A DNA stretch of 60,194 bases from the NCBI GenBank assembly GCA_017408025.1, contig JAFQVJ010000009.1, positions 1 through 60,194 of the forward strand, in the 5' to 3' direction. The notes below the pieces were generated by a model. It had not been told where the DNA came from. It made no database searches and saw only the letters and a list, made by a program, of their open reading frames with translations. Position numbers and translations under genes: made by a program. Origin of the DNA: Lachnospiraceae bacterium. GTDB lineage: Bacteria > Bacillota > Clostridia > Lachnospirales > Lachnospiraceae. How positions within the stretch are numbered: the stretch's first letter is position 1; each line of letters opens with the position of its first letter. Below, one piece after another: positions 16,213 to 25,700 of the stretch.

Positions 16213-18242
16213 TATGCGCTCACCATCCCAACTGATTGTAATTCAATATTTGATTCTATCTCATTGTATGAGATAACAATTAAATCCCTGATATAATCCT
16301 GTGTCATCTTCTTAAAATACATTCTGACAATAGGAGAAGTAACGACAATTGGTACTTTACCCATACCCTCCATCTTTTTAACTTCCTGTTCCAATGCATT
16401 TATAATTTTTCGCTGTCTATCAGGGTCTAATGAGATATATGAGCCCTGCTCTGTCTGCTTAACACTTCCCATTATCTCCTGCTCATTCTTTGGATCCAAA
16501 GTCACAACACTTGTTGTCTCATTTGGTGTAAAGAATTTCGCACTAATAGCTCTCTTGAGACTCTGTCTGACATATTCTGTCAATACATCCGTATCTCTAG
16601 TTACTGCCGCATGGTCTGCAAGTGTTTCAAATATGGTCAGCAAGTCTCTTATGGAGATACCTTCTCTTAAAAGATTCTGCAACACCTTTTGTATCTCACC
16701 AATACCGAGAAGCTTAGGTATAAGTTCCTCAACAAGTACTGGGTTATTTTCCTTAACGTTGTTAACAAGATTCTGTACATCCTGTCTTGTAAGAAGCTCA
16801 TCAATATGACTTCTGACTACTTCTGTAAGGTGTGTAGCTATAATTGAAGGTGGATCAACTACAGTATAACCAAGTGATTCCGCCCTCTCTCTCTGACTTT
16901 CAGTAATCCACAGTGCTGGGAGATGGAACGATGGTTCAAATGTAGGAATACCCGTAATTTCTTCCTCAACCATACCTGGATTCATAGCCATATAGTGGTC
17001 AAACAGAATTTCTCCCTCACTTACCTGTACACCCTTAATATTTATAATATACTGATTTGGATTCAACTGTATATTATCTCTTAGACGAATAATTGGCACA
17101 ACAACACCAAGTTCCAGTGCAATCTGTCTTCTGATCATTACAACTCTGTCAAGAAGATCACCACCCTGATTTACATCAGCAAGTGGTATAATTCCATAAC
17201 CAAAGTCTAATTCAATAGGATCAACCTGTAGAAGAGATGTAACATTCTCTGGTCTTCTGATTTCCTCTGCCTCAGCCTGACCATCATTGACTTCCGTTTC
17301 GATATCTCCAACAGCCTGACGATCTCGCATTTTGTTTCCTAAAATAATACATGCAATACCCATTGGTACAAATATCAGTATTGGTAATTCTGTTGCAACA
17401 CCAAGCAAACATAATGCCGCACCAACAGCCCACATAACCTTTGGCATCTCAAAGAGCTGTGATACAACCATATCTCCCATATCCATATCCTTTGAAGCCT
17501 TTGTTACAAGGATACCTGTGGCGAGAGATATAAGAAGGGATGGAATAGAACTTACAAGACCATCACCTATTGTAAGTATTGTATATTCACCTAATGCATC
17601 TGATATCTCCATTCCGCCCATTACACCCATTACAAGGCCACCGACGAAGTTGATAACAGTAATCATCAGACCTGCTGTTGCATCTCCCTTTACGTACTTT
17701 ACAGCACCGTCCATAGAACCAAAGAATGAAGACTCAGCCTGAAGCTTTTCTCTCCTCTCTCTAGCCTGTTGGTCTGTTATTGCACCTGTGTTCAAATCTG
17801 CATCAATAGCCATCTGTTTACCTGGCATAGCATCCAGTGTAAATCTTGCTGTAACCTCAGCAACTCGCTCAGAACCTTTATTGATAACCATAAACTGAAC
17901 AATCAGCAGGATTACGAAAACTATTACACCGATAATAAGATTACCGCCACCTACAAATTCACCAAATGTTCGTACAACCTCACCTGGGTCACCACCATTT
18001 AAGATGAGCTTTGTAGATGATACGTTAAGAGATATTCTGAATAACGTTGTTAAAAGCAGCAATGTTGGGAACGATGACATATTCATCGCTTCCTTTGAGA
18101 ATACTGAATTAAACAGTATTACAAGTGCTACTGCCATATTAAAAGCAAGCAAAATGTCAAGAAGAGTATTTGGCAAAGGAATAATTAAGAATACAATTGC
18201 ACAAAGTATATATAATCCCAAGCCTATATCTGTCTTTTTCAT
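16212..18242 (-). CDS. flhA: flagellar export gate protein FlhA
   Basis: 676 residues: eight probable membrane helices in the first half, the conserved FHIPEP-type loop region (TARFTLDAMPGKQMAIDADLNTG) and a large cytosolic C-domain that forms the nonameric export ring. The DUF1778-free, standard C-domain contains the LxxxLLxExVxIRDL pattern (LQNLLREGISIRDLLTIFETL). It works with FlhB, FliP, FliQ and FliR. Confidence 0.97.
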   Translation of the reverse strand: MKKTDIGLGLYILCAIVFLIIPLPNTLLDILLAFNMAVALVILFNSVFSKEAMNMSSFPTLLLLTTLFRISLNVSSTKLILNGGDPGEVVRTFGEFVGGGNLIIGVIVFVILLIVQFMVINKGSERVAEVTARFTLDAMPGKQMAIDADLNTGAITDQQARERREKLQAESSFFGSMDGAVKYVKGDATAGLMITVINFVGGLVMGVMGGMEISDALGEYTILTIGDGLVSSIPSLLISLATGILVTKASKDMDMGDMVVSQLFEMPKVMWAVGAALCLLGVATELPILIFVPMGIACIILGNKMRDRQAVGDIETEVNDGQAEAEEIRRPENVTSLLQVDPIELDFGYGIIPLADVNQGGDLLDRVVMIRRQIALELGVVVPIIRLRDNIQLNPNQYIINIKGVQVSEGEILFDHYMAMNPGMVEEEITGIPTFEPSFHLPALWITESQRERAESLGYTVVDPPSIIATHLTEVVRSHIDELLTRQDVQNLVNNVKENNPVLVEELIPKLLGIGEIQKVLQNLLREGISIRDLLTIFETLADHAAVTRDTDVLTEYVRQSLKRAISAKFFTPNETTSVVTLDPKNEQEIMGSVKQTEQGSYISLDPDRQRKIINALEQEVKKMEGMGKVPIVVTSPIVRMYFKKMTQDYIRDLIVISYNEIESNIELQSVGMVSA

Positions 18243-18275
18243 CTTCTGCTCACTTCCTTTCCTCTCAAATATATA

Positions 18276-19415
18276 TTAATTTCCACGAGGTATTGGCTTT
18301 TTCTTTGTATTATAAACAACTGCGAGAACTTCTGCAACTGCTTGATACAATTCCTGTGGAATTTCTTCGTCAATATCAACACTATGATACAATGCCCTTG
18401 CCAATGGCTTATTTTCTACAATTTCAATGTTGTGCTCTCTGGCTGCCTCCTTAATTTTTTGTGCCAGAAAATCTTCACCCTTTGCTATAACAACTGGTGC
18501 CTTAGCTATAGATAAATCATACTTGATAGCTACTGCAAAATGGGTTGGGTTTGTGATAACAACATCTGCCTCTGGCAGTTTCTGCATCATTCTTCTTTGA
18601 GAAACTTCTCTCATCTTTCTTTTAATCTGCTGACGAACTGTAGGATCTCCTTCGGACTGCTTGTATTCGTCCTTTACCTCCTGCTTCGTCATCATCATGT
18701 CCTGTTTAAATTTCCTTTTTTGGAATATCAAATCAGCGACACCAACAAACATATAAACTATACTTATATCTAAAGCAATTGAAAGTGCCATATCGCCACA
18801 ATAAGCAATAGCCTGTGTCAATGACACATCATACAAATTGTATAACGCAAATACATTTTCCACTATCTCTGTATAAACTATATATATACAGATTGCCACA
18901 ATTGCTGTTGATTTTAACAAATTAATAAGAGACTGCTTTGAAAACATTCTCTTAAATCCGTTTAGTGGACTAAGATTACTGAATTTTGGTTTTAGAGCCT
19001 CTCCAGATATTTTCCACTTAACTTGTACCAAATCACCTATAAAATATATGATAAATGCCAGTGCTAAAAACGGAGCTATCAATATAAGAATATCTGACAA
19101 AACCTCTCCTAACACCGATAATGCTACCTGCATATTCATATCCGAGACTTCTCTGGCATACTTTGGTATAATATTATAGAATTTATTAAACGATTCTATA
19201 AAGCCTTCACCCATAGTTCCAATATAAAAGTCCAAAAATGCAAATACTATAACGAGGAAGGCACTGTTTACTATCTCTTTACTCTTTGCAACCTGACCTT
19301 TTTTTCTTGCATCATCAAGCTTTTTCTGAGATGCAGGCTCTGTTTTTTCACCACCAGGACCCTCTTTTGCAAACAGCTGAAGATTAAGTTTTATTAATCC
19401 ATATCTCTCTTTCAC
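18276..19415 (-). CDS. flhB: flagellar export switch protein FlhB
   Basis: 379 residues: a short cytosolic start (LNLQLFAKEGPGGEKTEPAS), four membrane helices and a C-domain with the self-cleavage motif NPTH (in DVVITNPTHFAVAIKYD). Cleavage there changes substrate choice from rod/hook to filament proteins. The length is normal for a stand-alone FlhB, so it is not fused to FliR. Confidence 0.97.
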   Translation of the reverse strand: MKERYGLIKLNLQLFAKEGPGGEKTEPASQKKLDDARKKGQVAKSKEIVNSAFLVIVFAFLDFYIGTMGEGFIESFNKFYNIIPKYAREVSDMNMQVALSVLGEVLSDILILIAPFLALAFIIYFIGDLVQVKWKISGEALKPKFSNLSPLNGFKRMFSKQSLINLLKSTAIVAICIYIVYTEIVENVFALYNLYDVSLTQAIAYCGDMALSIALDISIVYMFVGVADLIFQKRKFKQDMMMTKQEVKDEYKQSEGDPTVRQQIKRKMREVSQRRMMQKLPEADVVITNPTHFAVAIKYDLSIAKAPVVIAKGEDFLAQKIKEAAREHNIEIVENKPLARALYHSVDIDEEIPQELYQAVAEVLAVVYNTKKKPIPRGN

Positions 19416-19416
19416 A

Positions 19417-20196
19417 TCAGAGCATTCCTTTCATCACGGAGATAACCATCTCCTGCATTACCGTAAAAATATAATTTGCTATGGTCGGTAACAATGAAAT
19501 TGTCAAAAACAATATAAGCAAACCACCTAGCACCTTTAGCTGTATACCTACCGCAAACATATGAATCTGCGGTGCTATCTTCGTCATAATTCCAAGCGCG
19601 CAGTTCAAAATTAGAATTGCCACAAACACTGGCAATACAATTCTAAAGCCGATGACAAAATAATTTGTCAAGAAACCGATAAACGTTTCGTACATAGTAC
19701 TATTTACAGACAAATCTCCTATAGGTATAAGAGTAAATGAATCCTTCATGGCACTAATTAGAAATGTATGCATGTCCGATAATAGCATCAATAACAGAAT
19801 AAAGTAGTTGTACAATGAACCTGTAACTGTAGATTGCTGTTTTGTAGTTGCATCAAACATATTTGCCATTGATAAACCTATATCCATGTCTATCATTCTT
19901 CCGGAAAACAGAATGATTGTACTACATATATAAGCAGAAAAACCTATCAATAATCCCGCTACAGCTTCCTTCACTACTATAGTTGTATACTCCATCAATG
20001 TACTATATTCTACAGTTTTATCTGGCAATATATTAAAAAATATAAGTGATAAAAATATAGAAAGCCCCAATTTGGTTCTCTGAGGTGTGTTGCTCATTCC
20101 AAAAAAAGGGGCGATGAATACAAATGATGTAATTCTTACCAATATTAAAACAAAATACTCTATATCCTGCTGTGAAATAACAACGTCAATATTCAT
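19417..20196 (-). CDS. fliR: flagellar export protein FliR
   Basis: 259 residues, six probable membrane segments. A longer frame is open, but the ATG that overlaps the fliQ stop (TAATG) with GGAG upstream is the likelier start. Part of the FliPQR export channel. The stop lies two bases before flhB. Confidence 0.94.
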   Translation of the reverse strand: MNIDVVISQQDIEYFVLILVRITSFVFIAPFFGMSNTPQRTKLGLSIFLSLIFFNILPDKTVEYSTLMEYTTIVVKEAVAGLLIGFSAYICSTIILFSGRMIDMDIGLSMANMFDATTKQQSTVTGSLYNYFILLLMLLSDMHTFLISAMKDSFTLIPIGDLSVNSTMYETFIGFLTNYFVIGFRIVLPVFVAILILNCALGIMTKIAPQIHMFAVGIQLKVLGGLLILFLTISLLPTIANYIFTVMQEMVISVMKGML

Positions 20197-20462
20197 TACA
20201 TATATTCTCCAAAGCTGTTCCAAAGTTCATTCATGAAATCTATTATTTTATTAAGTATAAATGAACCAAATACAAGCATACCAATAAATATTGCCAATAT
20301 CTTTGGAACAAAAGTAAGTGTCTGCTCCTGAATAGAAGTGACAGCCTGAAAAATACTTATTACCAAACCCACTACAAGCGATATTATAAGGAGTGGGGCT
20401 GAAGTAATTATAATAGTATATATGGTATTTGCAGCCACATCTAATACTCTTTCTACAGTCAT
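20196..20462 (-). CDS. fliQ: flagellar export protein FliQ
   Basis: 88 residues, two membrane helices with the family pattern LLIISLVVGLVISIFQAVTS and TSIQEQTLTFVPK. Channel component between FliP and FliR. Its stop overlaps the fliR start by one base, which implies coupled translation. Confidence 0.97.
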   Translation of the reverse strand: MTVERVLDVAANTIYTIIITSAPLLIISLVVGLVISIFQAVTSIQEQTLTFVPKILAIFIGMLVFGSFILNKIIDFMNELWNSFGEYM

Positions 20463-20485
20463 TTTTCTACCTCCACATCCTTACG

Positions 20486-21307
20486 TTACGTAAACGTCTT
20501 CATAAGATTAACTATTATCAGATTCCAACCATCAGCCAGAACAAACAATAATATCTTAAACGGCATTGAAATTGTAGTTGGTGGAAGCATCATCATACCC
20601 ATGGACATAAGTGTTGATGATACAACCATATCAATGACAAGGAATGGCACATATATAAGGAAACCTATCCAAAATGCAATCTTGAGTTCGCTGATAATAA
20701 ACGCTGGAATAAGAGTTGTTGTAGGTATGTCATCTCTTGTATCTACATCAGTGATTCCTGATATCTCACACATTGAATTGAGATCCTTCTCGTTAACCTG
20801 ATCAAACATAAATTCCCTAAGTGGATCAATGGCTCTATCAAAAAACTCATCCTGATCTATCTCTTCATTACTAAACGGTACATATGCTTCCTCATAAATA
20901 GTTGTCAATGTTGGCGACATAATAAATATCGTCAAAAATAACGCTATACCTATAAGCACCTGATTAGGTGGTGCTGACTGTGTATTCAATGCACTTCTGG
21001 TAAAATGAAGTACAACTAATATTCTTGTAAATGATGTCAGCATAATCAATATCGACGGACATAACGCTATAACCGTCAATACAATTACTATCTGCAATGC
21101 ACTGCTTACACTCTCTGAATCTGTTCCTATAGTTATACCGAGAACATTCGAATCCGACGGATCGTTCTCTATTATTGTTTGGGTATCTTCACCTGCATCC
21201 TCGTCACCTTCAATAACGCCTGTTGCGTATACTGTGGTGCTAGGAACAACCGTGAAACAACACACAAAAAGCATAAGACACAGTATTCTTAAAAAAATCT
21301 TTTTCAT
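20486..21307 (-). CDS. fliP: flagellar export protein FliP
   Basis: 273 residues with a signal peptide (MKKIFLRILCLMLFVCCFTV, cleavage near residue 29). The family signature TSFTRILVVLHFTRSALNTQ follows, then APPNQVLIGIALFLTIFIMSP and the C-terminal PFKILLFVLADGWNLI. Forms the pentameric core of the export gate. Confidence 0.97.
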   Translation of the reverse strand: MKKIFLRILCLMLFVCCFTVVPSTTVYATGVIEGDEDAGEDTQTIIENDPSDSNVLGITIGTDSESVSSALQIVIVLTVIALCPSILIMLTSFTRILVVLHFTRSALNTQSAPPNQVLIGIALFLTIFIMSPTLTTIYEEAYVPFSNEEIDQDEFFDRAIDPLREFMFDQVNEKDLNSMCEISGITDVDTRDDIPTTTLIPAFIISELKIAFWIGFLIYVPFLVIDMVVSSTLMSMGMMMLPPTTISMPFKILLFVLADGWNLIIVNLMKTFT

Positions 21308-21321
21308 AAGTCTGCCATACC

Positions 21322-21684
21322 TTACTTTTTATCTTGCTTTTTAATTCTAAGCTTTTCCAAAATGCGTTCAAAGCTTTCAGAACCATTTGAATGATTCCCA
21401 TTGGTCTCCGGATTCTCCTCGGGCAAAACCAGCCCGGAAGAATCCAATTTACCAATAACATTTACTGTATCTTTTCCTGTAGCCAGAGCGTAATATTCCT
21501 GGCCAAATTTTACAATGTATAAGTCTTTATACGCTGATAATTTTTGTGATTCGATTACTGTTATATTTCCATTCGCCATCTTTGTCTTTTGCAGTTTAGA
21601 TACATATCTAGTAGTAAAATATGTTAAAAATAAAACGAATACAAATATTAAAATCGACACTATCAACTTTCCAAAGCTATCCAT
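21322..21684 (-). CDS. fliO: flagellar export accessory protein FliO (FliZ)
   Basis: 120 residues: one N-terminal membrane helix (about 6-25) and a small cytosolic beta domain (ITVIESQKLSAYKDLYIVKFGQEYYAL) typical of FliO/FliZ, then a basic tail. It stabilises FliP during gate assembly in relatives. It lies between cheY and fliP, the normal place. Confidence 0.88.
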   Translation of the reverse strand: MDSFGKLIVSILIFVFVLFLTYFTTRYVSKLQKTKMANGNITVIESQKLSAYKDLYIVKFGQEYYALATGKDTVNVIGKLDSSGLVLPEENPETNGNHSNGSESFERILEKLRIKKQDKK

Positions 21685-21690
21685 TTTCGA

Positions 21691-22053
21691 TTATCCTAAA
21701 ACCTTTTTAACAGCTTCTAAAACTCTGTCTGCCTGGAAAGGCTTTACGATAAAGTCCTTTGCTCCAGACTGGATTGACTCAATAACCATTGCCTGCTGAC
21801 CCATAGCTGAACACATGATAACTGTTGCGCCTGGATCTGTTTCCTTAATCTTCTTGAGCGCCTGGATACCATCCATCTCAGGCATTGTAATATCCATCAT
21901 AACTAAGTCAGGCTTTGTCTCGGCATACTTATCAACAGCAATTTTGCCGTTCTCTGCTTCACCTGCAATGTTGTAACCATTCTTTGTCAAAATGTCTTTT
22001 ATCATCATTCGCATGAATGCCGCATCATCACAAATTAAAATGTTCTTTGCCAT
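21691..22053 (-). CDS. cheY: chemotaxis response regulator CheY
   Basis: 120 residues, a single receiver domain: Asp9/Asp10, phosphoacceptor Asp54 (VMMDITMPEMDG), Ser/Thr in IMCSAMG and Lys in FIVKPF. The start MAKNILICDD follows GGAGAG; an in-frame ATG seven codons earlier is less likely. Phosphorylated by CheA, it binds FliM and FliY at the switch; CheC and FliY dephosphorylate it. Confidence 0.96.
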   Translation of the reverse strand: MAKNILICDDAAFMRMMIKDILTKNGYNIAGEAENGKIAVDKYAETKPDLVMMDITMPEMDGIQALKKIKETDPGATVIMCSAMGQQAMVIESIQSGAKDFIVKPFQADRVLEAVKKVLG

Positions 22054-22076
22054 AACTTTTATCTCTCCTATCAAAA

Positions 22077-23300
22077 TTATTTAATAATTTCCGTAACTCT
22101 TACACCGAAACTTTCCTCGATAACTACAACCTCACCTCTCGCAACATACTTGCCATTGACAAGCACATCGATTGGCTCACCTGCAATCTTATCCAGTTCG
22201 ATAATTGTTCCTGGTGAAAATTCAAGAATATCTTGAATTGATTTTGTGGTTCTGCCAAGTTCTACGGTAACTTCCAATGGAACATCCATAATTAAATTGA
22301 TGTTTTCCCTCTGGTTAGCTGCCACAATATCCGGTGAAAACGCCTGGAATTGTGCATTCTGTACGTTGACTTCCTGCATAGGTGGCATATATCCCATCTG
22401 TTGCATTGGCATTCCCATCATTCCTGGCTGCATCGGCATTCCCATCTGCTGCATTGGCATTCCCATCATTCCTGGTTGCATTGGCATTCCCATCTGCTGC
22501 ATTGGCTGCTGTTCCATTGCTGCTGGTGCTGGTGCAACTGGCGCTGGCGTTGGTGCCGGTGCTGGTGCTGGTGCTTCCTGTTTTGTGCTTTCCTGTGATG
22601 TATCTCCTGCTGCTGTTTCAGAAGATGACATAAATTTAGCACAAAGATTCTTACAAAAATCTACAGGATACAACTGCATGATTTCACTATCAACTAAATC
22701 GCCAATAGTCATTTTAAATGATATTTTAACAAATCCTCCTTTAAGGAAGTCTGTAATATCCCCTTCGTCTACAGTGTCATTTAAATCAATAAGACTCGCT
22801 GTAGGTGGACTAATATCAATCTTCATGTTTAACATTGAAGATAAGGATGTTGACGCTGAACCCATCATCTGGTTCATAGCCTCTGATATAGCACTTAAGT
22901 GCAATTCCCCAAGTGGATCCGATATATTTGTTCCATCTCCACCCATCATAAGGTCTGCAATAATTTTAACATCATTCTCTTTAAGAATTAATACATTGTT
23001 ACCACTTAAACCTTCTCTATATGATATCTGCAAAAAAACACATGGTCTATCGTATTGTCCGACAAGATCATCCCAATATGCAATACTTACATTTGGAGTT
23101 GTAATATCAACCTTCTGATTTACCAGGGAAGACATTGTCGTAGCAGCTGTTCCCATGCTGATGTTTGAGATTTCTCCCATCATATCCTTTTCCATCTCAT
23201 CCAAGTTTTCTATCGCATCAGCTGCGGCACTATCTGCTGTTGTATCGTCTACTCCGCTCAATAGAGCGTTAATTTCTTCCTGTGACAGCATTCCGTCCAT
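22077..23300 (-). CDS. fliY: flagellar switch/phosphatase protein FliY (FliN type)
   Basis: 407 residues: an N-terminal CheY-binding peptide (LSQEEINALLSG), a CheC-like phosphatase domain (EISNISMGTAATTMS; a second site at AISEAMNQMMGSASTSLS), a Pro/Ala/Met/Gln linker and a C-terminal FliN/SpoA domain (LEVTVELGRTTKSIQDILEF). The linker contains a 16-residue unit, MPMQQMGMPMQPGMMG, repeated about 2.5 times. It builds the C-ring and dephosphorylates CheY-P. Confidence 0.95.
   Translation of the reverse strand: MDGMLSQEEINALLSGVDDTTADSAAADAIENLDEMEKDMMGEISNISMGTAATTMSSLVNQKVDITTPNVSIAYWDDLVGQYDRPCVFLQISYREGLSGNNVLILKENDVKIIADLMMGGDGTNISDPLGELHLSAISEAMNQMMGSASTSLSSMLNMKIDISPPTASLIDLNDTVDEGDITDFLKGGFVKISFKMTIGDLVDSEIMQLYPVDFCKNLCAKFMSSSETAAGDTSQESTKQEAPAPAPAPTPAPVAPAPAAMEQQPMQQMGMPMQPGMMGMPMQQMGMPMQPGMMGMPMQQMGYMPPMQEVNVQNAQFQAFSPDIVAANQRENINLIMDVPLEVTVELGRTTKSIQDILEFSPGTIIELDKIAGEPIDVLVNGKYVARGEVVVIEESFGVRVTEIIK
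22385..22508 (-). repeat. 48-bp in-frame tandem repeat in fliY linker
   Basis: About 2.5 copies of a 48-bp unit encoding a Met/Gln/Pro/Gly 16-mer. Unit copies differ at only a few bases, as expected for recent slippage. It lies wholly in the disordered linker, so copy number can change without breaking the reading frame. Confidence 0.8.
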
Positions 23301-23305
23301 TTTCT

Positions 23306-24283
23306 CTACTCCTCCCTAATAATTGATGTTACTCTAACCGCAAACTTGTCGTTTGACGAGCCCGGTAAAGCTTTAAATTTATTAATATTACCTACATATA
23401 CATTTAGCTCATCACCAATTTTGGAATCCAGCTTGATTATATCCCCTCTTTGTAAATTAACAAAGTCGGTAACTGATATACTGCTTTTTCCAAGGATTGC
23501 TCTAATCGGAATCTCAGCTCTGCTGATGAGAGCTTCAATTGCTTCCTCGTATGTATTCTCATCTTTTTCTTTCATAGTTGAGAACCAATACTTTGTATTC
23601 AACTTATCCATAACCTCTTCCAATGTGGAGAATGGAAGACATATGTTTATAAGTCCTTCTATTTCCCCGATTTTAACCGACAATGTAACAATCGATATCA
23701 TTTCAGTCGGAGGTATGAGCTGCGCAAATTGTGGATTCGTTTCGATTCTTTCCAGCCTTGGATCTATGCTCACAACATTTTGCCAAGGTTCACGTAACAA
23801 ATCAACGCACACAGACATCAATCTTTCTATAATAATAATCTCTATCTCTGTAAACTCTCGTTTCTTATCAATAGAAACTCCCGCACCACCAAGCATTCTA
23901 TCAATTATGGCATATCCAAGATTTGTTCCAAGTTCCATAATTATTTTTCCATTTAGTGGTGATACATCTACTATTCCCAAAAGTACTGGATTTGACAGCG
24001 CATTTGAAAACTCCGAATATATAACAGCTTCTGAGCTAAGAACTTCGACCGAAACCGTTTTTCGTAAGTATGCTGGAAGGTTTGTATATAACAATCTTCC
24101 ATAATGCTCGAAAATAATTTCCAAAGTACGAAGATGTTCTTTCGAGAATTTTGATGGTCTTTTAAAATCATATACCTTTACTTGTTTCTCAGGAGCATTT
24201 TTGTACTCCTCCGCATCAACCTCACCTGTACTTAACGCTTTCAACAGATCGTCTATCTCATTTTGAGACAATACCTCGCCCAC
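23306..24283 (-). CDS. fliM: flagellar switch protein FliM
   Basis: 325 residues: an N-terminal CheY-P-binding segment (LSQNEIDDLLKAL), a CheC-like middle domain and a C-terminal SpoA domain (RAEIPIRAILGKSSISVTDFVNLQRGDII). It forms the C-ring with FliG and FliY and receives the CheY-P signal. It lies 5 nt from fliY. Confidence 0.97.
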   Translation of the reverse strand: MGEVLSQNEIDDLLKALSTGEVDAEEYKNAPEKQVKVYDFKRPSKFSKEHLRTLEIIFEHYGRLLYTNLPAYLRKTVSVEVLSSEAVIYSEFSNALSNPVLLGIVDVSPLNGKIIMELGTNLGYAIIDRMLGGAGVSIDKKREFTEIEIIIIERLMSVCVDLLREPWQNVVSIDPRLERIETNPQFAQLIPPTEMISIVTLSVKIGEIEGLINICLPFSTLEEVMDKLNTKYWFSTMKEKDENTYEEAIEALISRAEIPIRAILGKSSISVTDFVNLQRGDIIKLDSKIGDELNVYVGNINKFKALPGSSNDKFAVRVTSIIREE

Positions 24284-24321
24284 ATCTTCACCTCCTTATT
24301 TCCTGTCATATCCTAGACATT

Positions 24322-24840
24322 TTACTGTGGTACAATAACAAAATCACTAAATCCTACACTGTGTATAAACTCTGTCTCATTAAAAAGTTTTCTAAGTGCA
24401 TCTCTAATTTCTATAAGTGCTTGTGTTTTACTAACAGATAACTCCTCCGCTGTATAACCGGCTAAAACGTTATTAACCTCTGTTCTCATGTAGCTTTCAT
24501 ATGTTGTAAGCTGAGATTCATACTTGCTAAAATTCTCATCTTCCTTGTCCAATACAAGTACAACCTGGAACTGAGCATAATTCTGACTTCCATCTGCTGA
24601 TGGTTTCAAAAGAATACTCATCTTATCTGTAAATGTAAATAACTTCGTCTGATCAATGCTAAGTGTATCACTTTGCTGTTCCTTAAGTTCTTTCTCCAAA
24701 TCAATCGCCTCTGCCACCTTACCGACAAGATCAGATGTGGCGTTCATAGCTGGAACAACTGCAAATACAAGAATTGCTGTCAAAGCTACATTTGTTATGA
24801 CAAGCACAAGTATTATTAGATTTAGTAGCCCTTTCTTCAT
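24322..24840 (-). CDS. fliL: flagellar basal body-associated protein FliL
   Basis: 172 residues: one membrane helix (about 7-30) and a C-terminal SPFH-like domain (YAQFQVVLVLDKEDENFSKY...RDALRKLFNETEF). FliL rings support the stators. Between motB and fliM as usual. Confidence 0.9.
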   Translation of the reverse strand: MKKGLLNLIILVLVITNVALTAILVFAVVPAMNATSDLVGKVAEAIDLEKELKEQQSDTLSIDQTKLFTFTDKMSILLKPSADGSQNYAQFQVVLVLDKEDENFSKYESQLTTYESYMRTEVNNVLAGYTAEELSVSKTQALIEIRDALRKLFNETEFIHSVGFSDFVIVPQ

Positions 24841-24864
24841 TTTTCTGCCTCCTTGAAAACTTTA

Positions 24865-25698
24865 TCATTCGCCACCAACAATACTGTAAATACGTATTTC
24901 AACTCTTCTGTTCATGGCTCTACCTTCGTCCGTGTTATTAGAAGCTACAGGATCCTGTTCGCCTCGACCTGCACACTCTAGCTTTTCTTCACTCATCTTC
25001 TTTTCTTTTACAAGAAATTTATATACTGAATACGCTCTCGCCTGCGAAAGTTCCATATTATCAGCATACTTTGACCTAGCGCTAACTGGCACCGTGTCTG
25101 TGTATCCCATTACTTCAATATGGTTATCACCATATCTCGTAAGTACGTTACCCAGCTTATCCAAAAAAGCAATTGCATCATTCTTTATTTCAGCTTTACC
25201 CGAATCAAAAAGAATCGCACCACTTAAGGAAAGTGTAACATACTGTGAGGTAATCTCCATATCTATGTATCCTTCGTATTCATTTGTAAGTAATCCTTCA
25301 TTCTTCAGATCTTCCTCAACCTTATCTCCTAATTCTTCAGTTGCGTCTGATTGAATCTGATCGTACTTATCCTTTACCTCTTCCTCTGTCAGAGTATCTT
25401 TATCATTCTCATCACGGTTAGTTCCCATAGATTGATGATAACTGCTGAGCTGATTAAGCTGGCTTATACCACTTGAAACAAGGCTTCCTTCTGTAATCGC
25501 CGGTGCTCCAGAATCAAATATACTAAAACTGGCGCTGAGAGATTGTGCAACCTCTTCAAACTTAGCAGCATCTATCGATGACATCGAGAATAACAAAATG
25601 AAGAAACAAAGCAAAAGATTCATAAGGTCACTGAACGTGGTTTGCCACGCTGGTGCACCACCTCCACCTGATTGCTCAGGTTTTTTCCTCTTTGCCAT
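24865..25698 (-). CDS. motB: flagellar stator protein MotB
   Basis: 277 residues: an N-terminal helix with the proton/ion-binding Asp24 (WQTTFSDLMNLLLCFFILLF), a linker and a C-terminal OmpA-like peptidoglycan-binding domain (VMGYTDTVPVSARSKYADNMEL...GRGEQDPVASNNTDEGRAMNRRVEI). With MotA it forms the stator. It lies two bases from motA. Confidence 0.97.
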   Translation of the reverse strand: MAKRKKPEQSGGGGAPAWQTTFSDLMNLLLCFFILLFSMSSIDAAKFEEVAQSLSASFSIFDSGAPAITEGSLVSSGISQLNQLSSYHQSMGTNRDENDKDTLTEEEVKDKYDQIQSDATEELGDKVEEDLKNEGLLTNEYEGYIDMEITSQYVTLSLSGAILFDSGKAEIKNDAIAFLDKLGNVLTRYGDNHIEVMGYTDTVPVSARSKYADNMELSQARAYSVYKFLVKEKKMSEEKLECAGRGEQDPVASNNTDEGRAMNRRVEIRIYSIVGGE

Positions 25699-25700
25699 AC

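Noticed and set aside
22385-22508. Repeats resembling a CRISPR array
   Set aside because: Tandem without spacers, in frame within fliY.
22246-23118. Long antisense frame opposite fliY
   Set aside because: It mirrors the Met/Gln/Pro repeat and codon bias of fliY; no start signal, and fliY is certain.
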